Part shown: piece after piece, positions 59,801 to 64,000 of the stretch
Layout of the letters: each line of letters opens with the position of its first letter
How positions within the stretch are numbered: the stretch's first letter is position 1
From: Pelodera strongyloides
Lineage: Eukaryota; Nematoda; Chromadorea; Rhabditida; Rhabditidae
DNA length: 64,000 nucleotides
Direction of reading: 5' to 3'
Assembly (NCBI GenBank): GCA_036852015.1
Contig: JAANDG010000295.1
Span: 1 to 64,000 of the forward strand
Position numbers and translations under genes: made by a program
Notes under the pieces: model-generated
The model's input: only the letters and a program-made list of their open reading frames with translations
Told to the model about the DNA's origin: nothing
Database searches by the model: none

Positions 59801-60078
59801 ATTTGCATAAGCTCCTTAAGTATAAGAATGTGGTGTACCGGTGTGTTTCAAAAACCCTCCGGTATTTTGCTTTAAAATGTGAACGGCTTGAGCCCTTTGA
59901 AATTTGAAAGGGATCAATGGTTTCAAGAGAAGTAGTGTATACTGTAATGACTAATCAAAGAAGTGCACCATAAAGGAAATAAGATACCGTATATCCAATA
60001 CACCAACTGGACGATCAATCTGTAGAAAAGTATCGCACATTTGTCCAGAAAATAAGCTAATGGTTCCTTAGCCTTCAT
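35898..60078 (-). CDS. Dikinase / rifampicin-phosphotransferase-like enzyme (often labelled 'putative PEP synthase')
   Basis: Predicted ATP-dependent dikinase using a phospho-histidine relay; substrate unknown. Exons in order: 59988-60078, 59562-59615, 59448-59542, 58863-59021, 58455-58534, 56678-56833, 51631-51775, 50948-51116, 50474-50574, (50264-50271?), 50159-50231, 48986-49086, 48399-48539, 48011-48092, 47684-47748, 47435-47502, 47025-47170, 46836-46952, 46651-46798, 46252-46342, 45797-45869, 44476-44637, 43573-43710, 42615-42684, 42191-42288, 41189-41303, 40548-40645, 40229-40326, 39644-39728, 39134-39225, 38253-38331, 37700-37825, 36789-36891, 36377-36451, 35898-35953. About 1185 residues. 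N-terminal ~350-residue extension; ATP-grasp from TGGKGSNLAKL through SSAVGEDGAD, VMFTCDPVSADHS, INALIGMGEEIVSG to LLQTRNITG; linker with MPRPMTPLT and FFTKHGHRGP; His domain GGLLSHGAVVAREYGVPC, His about 1141. It ends about 44 residues later, so no PEP-binding barrel. Confidence 0.87.
36035..36191. mobile_element. MITE family B, copy 3
   Basis: AAATGCTAGCCTCTGGAAAA against TTTTCCAGAGGCTAGCATTT, near-perfect palindrome. Last intron of the dikinase-like gene. Confidence 0.9.
37318..37597. mobile_element. MITE-like element with ~47-bp inverted arms
   Basis: TAATGGCCTGTCCATG, GCGATTCGCACTTGCG and AAAATGACAAATG at the left are repeated inverted at the right (CATTTTCGCAAGTGCGAATC, ACATGGACAGGCCATTA). 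Dikinase-like gene intron. Confidence 0.8.
38073..38212. repeat. 16-bp tandem repeat
   Basis: About nine units alternating AGTAAGTTCTAAGTAC and AGTAAGTTCTATGTAC. Dikinase-like gene intron. Confidence 0.9.
38365..38737. repeat. 40-bp minisatellite, nine to ten units
   Basis: Unit CCATTTGGTGACGGTTCCCT + GATTTTTGTCGAGGGCCAAC. Starts 33 bases upstream (gene sense) of the exon at 38253-38331. The 134-175 residue open frames across it are periodicity artefacts. The unit resembles the ends of the elements at 60.4 and 63.4 kb. Confidence 0.95.
38760..38850. mobile_element. Remnant of MITE family K next to the minisatellite
   Basis: GTCACCAATTGGTCAG, TTTTGGTGACCGGCC and AACGACGGTTTTTCTATGG match pieces of the elements at 60.4 and 63.4 kb. 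Confidence 0.5.
39293..39433. mobile_element. MITE family H, copy 2
   Basis: GAGGCCGTATTCATCAACAC and GTGTTGGTGAATACGGCCTC are inverted ends; inner CAGGGAGC arms also pair. Dikinase-like gene intron. Confidence 0.85.
39437..39593. mobile_element. MITE family I, copy 1
   Basis: CTCGGGG-like core GTCGGGGAAATATTCCCTG and GGGGAATTCCCCATGGGG with ends GAGACCATACTCACCA / TGGTGAATATGACTTC. Abuts family H copy 2. Second copy at 62.77 kb. Confidence 0.7.
40078..40140. repeat. CT-rich simple repeat
   Basis: (CTCT)n with occasional G, in a dikinase-like gene intron. Confidence 0.85.
40690..41150. repeat. Hammerhead-like repeat pair in inverted orientation
   Basis: Minus strand at about 40718-40750: CCTGATGG, a GGC/GCC hairpin, then GAAAC. 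Plus strand at about 41049-41075: CCTGATGG, a GTCG/CGAT hairpin, then GAAACGTTGGCAG and AAAGACAATT. The second continues into ATTCCGGGAG and TGCTCGAAGATC, shared with 48.59-48.70 kb. Fills the intron 40646-41188. Confidence 0.5.
41514..42003. mobile_element. Large foldback element, 490 bp
   Basis: Arms of about 165 bp: AAAGGGATAGGTTCATCTC at the left and GAGATGAACCTATCCCTTT at the right, both next to TTAA-type flanks; also CATTCACAATGAAAATTAA inverted, and TGGCAATTAG/CTAATTGCCA near the centre. Dikinase-like gene intron. Confidence 0.85.
42329..42500. mobile_element. MITE family A, copy 6
   Basis: TTAA-AGCGAAGTACCAGCCCG on the left; CCCGCCCGGTATTTCGCTTC on the right. Dikinase-like gene intron. 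Confidence 0.85.
43119..43512 (+). mobile_element. Short non-autonomous Helitron, copy 2
   Basis: Starts TCTTATTATATAAAG after an A (43118) and ends GTAGCCGTCTGG before a T (43513), with a CGCCTCAGGCG hairpin just inside the 3' end. Same termini as 2145-2372; includes (TTTG)n near the 5' end. 394 bp, no transposase. Dikinase-like gene intron. Confidence 0.78.
44190..44440. repeat. GC-rich block of repeated CCGAGCTCGG palindromes
   Basis: Repeated CCCGAGCTTTT, GGGCCGAGCTCGG and TTTTCCGAGC in both orientations. Looks like a decayed foldback. Dikinase-like gene intron. Confidence 0.6.
45140..45250. mobile_element. SINE-like body copy
   Basis: GTCGAGCAATTTGTCATCTG, CTGCTCAGGACCTCTGCGG and CATAAGCAAACATTGAA match 23.68-23.72 and 27.23-27.28 kb; ends GCACGCGTAAAAG. 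A related (ATTT)n-AAATCACACC segment lies at 44.64-44.72 kb. Confidence 0.55.
45420..45565. repeat. Minisatellite of GCACACCCAGG-type units
   Basis: About 14 units of roughly 10 bp (GCACACCCCG, GCACACCCAG, GTCAGCCCAG). Open on both strands because of composition (Pro-His-Pro-Gly). Dikinase-like gene intron. Confidence 0.9.
46006..46192. mobile_element. MITE family A, copy 7
   Basis: TTAA-AGCGAAATACCGTCCGG on the left; AAAAACCGGCCGGTATTTC-TTAA on the right. Confidence 0.88.
46380..46490. repeat. GTTACAAGTTA tandem repeat
   Basis: Interleaved GTTACAAGTTAC, GTTAAGTTAC and TTTACGA units with an approximately 36-base higher period. Dikinase-like gene intron. Confidence 0.85.
48590..48910. repeat. 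Second hammerhead-like repeat region
   Basis: At 48609-48640: a GTC-GTAA-GAC hairpin followed by GAAACGTTGGCAATAAAG; further CCGGGAGTCGTAAATGCTCG shared with 41.13 kb. At 48877-48903: CCTGATGA, GTC/GAC hairpin, AAAACGTTGACA. Intron 48540-48985 of the dikinase-like gene. Confidence 0.45.
49240..49412. mobile_element. MITE family A, copy 8
   Basis: TTAA-AGCGAAATACCGGCCGG and AAAACCGCCAGTATTTCGC-TTAA. Its right part is included in the duplicated segment that recurs at 57 kb. Confidence 0.88.
49318..50050. repeat. Duplicated intron segment, copy A (empty Helitron site)
   Basis: About 730 bp nearly identical to 57006-57677 plus 58103-58178, from the MITE right arm through AGCTCGAGCTTGACCACAG, CCATCATCAGTGTGATGCCG and CACGGCCCTCCCGCACTATG. 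At 49984/49985 it reads TTTTAGCA-TATGCTTTAAGG with no insertion. Confidence 0.9.
50052..50150. mobile_element. MITE family A, copy 9 (right half only)
   Basis: Starts AAGCTAAATTCGAGCAAATT and ends AAAACCGGCCGGTATTTCGC; the left half is missing at the junction with duplicated segment A. Confidence 0.8.
51156..51343. mobile_element. MITE family A, copy 10
   Basis: TTAA-AGCGAAATACTGGCCGG and AAAACCGGCCGGTATTTCGC-TTAA, both TTAA flanks intact. Directly followed by family C copy 2. Confidence 0.9.
51347..51508. mobile_element. MITE family C, copy 2
   Basis: TTGTACCTACTTTGGGAATT against AATTTCCCAAAGTAGGTACA... pairing arms, centre GGTGCTGGAAGC/GGTACC. Intron 51117-51630 of the dikinase-like gene is filled by this element and the family A copy. 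Confidence 0.85.
51794..52136. mobile_element. MITE family F with TTAA flanks
   Basis: TTAA-AGGGAATATGTAGGC at the left and GCCTACATATTCCCT-TTAA at the right, 343 bp. Upstream of the 43-bp minisatellite in the same intron. Confidence 0.85.
52222..56600. repeat. 43-bp minisatellite, about 100 units
   Basis: Unit TACTTGAAACATATTGTTTT + GGAAGATCCTATATGTGTTT + AAA. Variants GGATGATCC, ATATCTG, AAATATT and CTTTTGGAAGTTCC recur in blocks, a higher-order pattern. Fills most of the 4.9-kb intron 51776-56677 of the dikinase-like gene. Single-unit truncations and indels cluster at 54.8-55.5 kb. Confidence 0.96.
56897..57102. mobile_element. MITE family A, copy 11
   Basis: TTAATGCGAAGTACTGGCCGG on the left with an internal insertion at about 56960-57000; AAAACCGCCAGTATTTCGC-TTAA on the right, identical to copy 8. 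Confidence 0.85.
57678..58102 (-). mobile_element. Short non-autonomous Helitron, copy 3, with known empty site
   Basis: In minus orientation it starts TCTTATTATATAAAGG (58102 downward) and ends ...GAACGGCTGG (57678). The 3' hairpin at 57688-57708 is a perfect 9-bp stem (GAAGAGCCC/GGGCTCTTC). It is inserted exactly between A (57677) and T (58103). The duplicate at 49.98 kb has the uninterrupted site. Confidence 0.88.
57906..57984 (+). other. tRNA-like sequence (His anticodon GTG), probably a pseudogene
   Basis: Inside Helitron copy 3, opposite strand. Acceptor arms GCTAGCA/TGCCAGC pair with one mismatch, D arm TAGCTCAGCAGGTAGAGC (A box) and GGGTTCGAAT (B box) are good, and the loop reads CTGTGAA with GTG in anticodon position. 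The anticodon stem and T stem do not pair properly, so a functional tRNA is unlikely. Confidence 0.55.
59029..59207. mobile_element. MITE family A, copy 12
   Basis: AAGCGGAATTCCGGCAGG on the left and AAAACCGGCCGGTATTTCGC on the right. Its left end is 8 bases from the acceptor of the dikinase-like exon 58863-59021. Confidence 0.88.
59703..59875. mobile_element. MITE family A, copy 13
   Basis: CGGCCGGTTTTTGAAACAC on the left (outermost bases lost) and AAAACCCTCCGGTATTTTGC-TTAA on the right. First intron of the dikinase-like gene. Confidence 0.82.
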
Positions 60079-60086
60079 GACTGCGT

Positions 60087-60101
60087 CTGAATGAACTAAA
60101 C
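60087..60101 (-). promoter_or_regulatory. Probable trans-splice acceptor of the dikinase-like gene
   Basis: Minus strand GTTTAGTTCATTCAG precedes ACGCAGTC-ATG; no upstream exon in phase was found. It fits a spliced-leader acceptor 8 bases before the start codon, but an unseen non-coding exon is possible. Confidence 0.4.
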
Positions 60102-62588
60102 AAAAATATGATGATACCACATGCGTAGTTTATTAAAAAGTACAAAATAATGCTAAAATATGTGCCTGTGAACATATGCACAAAATCATGTATACATGAT
60201 ATATTGATACATCATTAATATTGCGTAAAATTAAAATTTAAAAATTTAAATTGGAGATAACGGGAACACACAAAGACTTTGGCCATTGGAAATACAACTG
60301 GTTTTCGCCGAAAATGAAATAATAAAGTAGCATGTACACTTGTATACAGGAAAACGAAAGAATTGCCGAAACCACAGAAAAACCGTCGTTGGCCCATCAA
60401 CAAATGGTTTTTACCGCATTAGTTAATGTCCATGTGGTGACCAGTTGGGGATGATTTCGATGAAACTTGGTCACCACATAGTCACGAAGAGGTCACTAAG
60501 AGGTCAACAAATGGGCTGGTCCACGAAAAAAACAGTGAACCGTCGCCAACATTTCCTACGCATTATGCTTTGCAAATATCTGTTCGGATCAACTAACGGT
60601 CTCGTTGAACTTGTACAACTAGCTATTAAAAGCCTAAGATTATGGCTCGTGATTCCATTTGCTTTTATACAAGAACACTTAACACGCCTGTCACCAGGGT
60701 AACGGTAATTCTGGTTTAATCTCTGTGCTTCTAAAATATCAGCCTACTTAGTTACGAGCACAGTGTACTTCTTACCAAAACATATCCTATATATGCACAC
60801 ACCGTTTAGCAAGTTTAGCAAGCAAACACAGACAGATTTTCTAAAGTGTTAGAAATCTAAAGTCTAAAGTATTAACATATACAGAAGAGAAAAATAGAAA
60901 AATAATATAAGAATTGTATTTATAATAACTTATTTGCAGGTGCCATGATGATTCATTTGGTAAAAGGTGTCAACTTCAATATGGATGAAATCAAAGAAAG
61001 GGGGCACAATACTAAAACAAATGTAGTAGTGTAATAGTACGAGTAATCTAAAATATTCTAACCACTAAAAATGTAATTTATACATTAGTTACGAACATCC
61101 TTTGAATAAACTCTGTCGAATAATAGAATTAACATTCTTGTTGGGCAATATATACTACAAGAAACATTGTGCAATTTGGGGTTTACAAAATGTTGTATAT
61201 TATATGTTTAAACCTAAACTGTGTAACGGAAAATGGTTAGCTATTTCGAAGGTCTATGTAACTTGATACATATAGATAAAAATTCTCAAAACCCCCGATA
61301 CCCTATGGTTAACACAGAGAGATAAGAGGAAAAAAGGTCTCGAAAAGTTTGATAACGAAATTGAACAATGCATTTTGCTTACTATGATTTGTGTCCGAAT
61401 AAGCTTACTTTTAGAATTTATCGAAGTAAAATGTAATTTCCAACTTCTAGGTTGAATATTATACAACTGTTATTGTCTATATACTACAGATAGACGACGA
61501 CAAAAGCGATAACTGAATAACATAAATTCCCAATACTAGTTTGCGGCTTCCAATTGAAGATATAGAAAACGGTGTTTAGCTATTCGGCTGTCAAACGTGG
61601 AACATAGTCACGGTGGAAACCATTTGACGACCGTTTACCGACGTTTCTTGGATGGGCTAATCCGCTTTAATGTGTAACTAACTCTTAGTTAATTATATTA
61701 TACAGTATACATTGAGTGGACCAACGAACACAAGTTCCAGAATACATTTCCACATTGAATGCCTCAAAATTCGACTGTTATTCCCTTTTCAGAAGTATTA
61801 CCGTTATTACTATTACTCTATTATTTCGTTTTGAATTCATATACCAAAATATTAATCAAAATCATTTATTTATTCGTTATCAGTGATAAATAAACGAGCA
61901 AAAACAGGAAAAAAAAACACAAAAATGGCTAACTTAACCGGGTGGAGGAAAATTAGAGAGCAAATAACACAAAGGTGTTAATTGATTAATATTAGTTTTA
62001 TCCGGTGTTAACAATAAGAATATTATCAATTTGGACGTAACAACAAAGCTCATCAGAATTAAAAGGTGCTACAAAAAAGCCAAAAATGTACTATGTTTCA
62101 TGCTTCTTTGATATGTATTCATCCCGGGATTTAAGTGTAATCATATGTAAAAATATATATCCAAAAACTCAAAATATGCGTGCTCTGAGCTCTAATGAAG
62201 CTATCTCACGCTAATTATCTGATAAAAATCAATCCATATGATGTAACCCAAACTATGTTAGAGCTATCGCGCTAACAAAGGATATGACCTTAGCATGTGG
62301 ACGAGCCAAGTGACAATAATGTGGAGAGTTAGAATAAACCAACCAAATGTTATTAACAACGGTTAAGGCTTAGAACCACTAATATGAATTAGAAGCATCA
62401 GCCAATCTTATTATGTTAGTTTTTTCTGAAAGCTGAGGGTTGCAACACTGGTATACCTTAAAAATGAGTCAAACTCTAATAATAGGTTGAGCATAAAACA
62501 TGAGATTTTGTCACTTTACTCACTTCAAACTACAACAATTGAGCATATATTCTACAATTTGATCGATAATATTATATTTATGAAAACT
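60102..62588. other. Intergenic region upstream of the dikinase-like gene
   Basis: Holds the element at 60370-60560 and a fragment at 61600-61660 (GGAAACCATTTGACGACCG). The remainder is AT-rich with no exon-like frames. Confidence 0.5.
60370..60560. mobile_element. MITE family K, copy 1
   Basis: AAACCGTCGTTGGCCCATC at the left; GGTGACCAGTTGG / CTTGGTCACCAC inverted; AGTCACGAAGAGGTCA and AGTGAACCGTCGCCAACA at the right. Recurs at 63.4 kb. Confidence 0.65.
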
Positions 62589-63769
62589 TTAAAAGCGTGT
62601 GTTTTGCAATGTTACATGGCAAAGGTGAAGGCTCCTGGGGCTTATTGATAATAAGAAATCAACATGAAGACGCGCGGATACCCCTTCGCCACAGTCTAGT
62701 TCCTCGTTTAGAATCCGTTGAAGCTGAAATTTTGCATTAGTAGTTACAAGCTACCGTAACCATTCTGGCCCAGAGGCCATATTCTCCACTCCCATTCTCT
62801 CGGGGAAATATTCCCTGGGGATAGAAAATTGCATTCTAATGTGAGACAAGCAGAGAAAAAGACTGGGAATTCCCCATGGGAAATTCAGTGTTGAATACGG
62901 TCTCTGGATACACCATTACCTTTTCTTCCATGTGTCTTATTATTGGACTGCACATACATAGTATTCAAAAAGTAATATGGGTATTACGGCTCTATACAAT
63001 AAAGGCTCAGGCTCATCTATATTACTCGTTCTATTTTACTTTTCACGCAGTCCGTGTTTCATATAAAGCGATCATTTTTCAGCGCATCGATTTTTCGTGA
63101 GCCTGTCAATCAAGTTAATCCAAGTTAAGAAAATAACAACTTACCGTATCATTCAAGCACTCAGCTCTCTGCATGTCTAACCACATCTTGGCCTGATGTT
63201 CAGTGTCGAATGCCTGGCCCTCTGCCCAGAAGGCCACTTCGAGAATGTTCTTTGCCCGCGTGAGACTGCTACTCCGATCCGCCTCAAGTTCACGGCCGCA
63301 AGCTAGCAAGGCTCGGGAGAACCTGGAAGATATATGAAAATGATGAATTTCCGTGTACGTTTAGCGTCCTATAAACCGTATTTGACTTTGACTACAGAAT
63401 CAAACCGTCATTGGCCCGTCGCCAAATGGTTTTACCAAAAAAACCACTTGGTGACTGGTTCGTGACTGATCAGTGACTGGTTCGTGACCATTTGACTACG
63501 GTTTTCGATAATAGTTGTCAACGCATGGTCACGAAGAGGTCAGCAAATGGGATGGCTCACCAAAACCAGTGAACCGTCACGAAATGGGCTAACCCATTTC
63601 ATATGATGATACAAAACCGTTTAATTTTCACAAATTACCTTGTCCTATTTGGAATAATCGGAGCTTTTCCGTCCATTTTGTGGTGCATTAGAGTGCAAAG
63701 AGCCCGGAGCGCATATCTGCACAAGCCTACGGCGTCGCATTCACTGGATTGGTCGACACCCACGGTTTC
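62589..63769 (-). CDS. Unrecognised gene, 3' exons only (continues past the right edge)
   Basis: Three exons in phase: 63639-63769, 63145-63322, 62589-62723 (stop at 62589-62591), about 147 residues. The sequence is helical-looking: ECDAVGLCRYALRALCTLM, then FSRALLACGRELEADRSSS, AKNILEVAFWAEGQAFDTEH, MWLDMQRAECLNDT and LQRILNEELDCGEG. Splice sites of the first two exons are strong (TTTGTAG, TTCCAG, GTAAGT). The last ~30 residues of the terminal exon look less conserved, and an alternative donor (GTATCC) exists there. No family recognised. It is probably separate from the dikinase-like gene, whose own start is at 60078. Confidence 0.6.
62772..62906. mobile_element. MITE family I, copy 2
   Basis: GAGGCCATATTCTCCAC and GTTGAATACGGTCTC ends, with CTCGGGGAAATATTCCCTGG and GGGAATTCCCCATGGG inside; matches 39437-39593. 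Intron of the right-edge gene. Confidence 0.75.
63395..63600. mobile_element. MITE family K, copy 2
   Basis: AACCGTCATTGGCCCGTCGC at the left; repeated GTGACTGGTTCGTGAC; GGTCACGAAGAGGTCAGCAA; ends GAACCGTCACGAAATGGG. Intron of the right-edge gene. Confidence 0.7.
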
Positions 63770-63824
63770 CTACAAAGAAATTAACAATCATCTATTATTG
63801 ACGCTTTTTCTTATCTTTAGTTCT

Positions 63825-63925
63825 CTCTCTCACTCTTTTCCCTCTCTCTACCTCTCTCTCTCCTCCCTCTCTCTACCTCTCTATCACTCTATCACTCCAT
63901 CTCTCTATCTCTCTCTATCTCCCTG
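63825..63925. repeat. CT-rich simple repeat at the right edge
   Basis: CTCTCTACCTCTCT and CTATCACTC units; the open frame over it is compositional. Confidence 0.9.
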
Positions 63926-64000
63926 TTAGGAATAGGTTCTGTGTCTAATAAATGAATGACTAATTTTTTTATAACTATCGGAACGGAAATTCTCTTTTTG

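Noticed and set aside
35898..60078. Naming the gene phosphoenolpyruvate synthase or PPDK
   Set aside because: No PEP/pyruvate TIM barrel follows the His domain; the stop comes within about 44 residues.

Overview
This is a eukaryotic, AT-rich, repeat-dense window. A nematode, or a close ecdysozoan relative, is the best fit. Genes are split into many 50-180 bp exons, splice acceptors are mostly TTTTCAG/TTTTTAG, several start codons sit 0-12 bases after a strong acceptor that has no upstream exon (as spliced-leader trans-splicing would leave), and a DPY-30 orthologue and RRM/zinc-knuckle protein of nematode type are present. All exon structures were assembled by eye from reading frame, phase and GT/AG signals; no alignment or search was run.

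Layout: (1) 0.3-4.3 kb, minus strand: membrane-anchored glycerophosphodiester phosphodiesterase, 9 exons. (2) 5.0-7.7 kb: degenerate 87-bp satellite. (3) 11.0-12.6 kb, plus: DPY-30 (histone H3K4 methyltransferase complex subunit) with a long Pro/Ala/Glu N-terminus. (4) 13.8-19.6 kb, plus: RRM + CCHC zinc-knuckle RNA-binding protein with a long Gln-rich tail. (5) 20.8-22.7 kb, minus: an unrecognised, probably tail-anchored protein. (6) 24.1-35.3 kb, plus: DHTKD1-type 2-oxoadipate dehydrogenase E1, 28 exons found. (7) 35.9-60.1 kb, minus: a ~1185-residue dikinase/rifampicin-phosphotransferase-like enzyme in about 34 exons, whose introns hold most of the repeats. (8) 62.6 kb to the right edge, minus: 3' exons of an unrecognised gene. 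Two genes act in central metabolism (DHTKD1 in lysine degradation, GDPD in glycerophospholipid turnover) and two in chromatin/RNA biology. No operon-like functional grouping is evident.

Mobile and repeated DNA: at least 13 copies of a ~180-bp MITE, plus related foldback families, many with TTAA flanks (piggyBac-type target); three short non-autonomous Helitrons, one with a perfect empty site in a nearby duplicate; tRNA-derived SINE-like sequence; hammerhead-like motifs; and several minisatellites (87, 43, 40, 16 bp units). The most interesting items are the dikinase-like gene, which ends just after its phospho-histidine domain and so lacks the PEP-binding barrel that 'phosphoenolpyruvate synthase' would require, and the Helitron family with its built-in empty-site proof.
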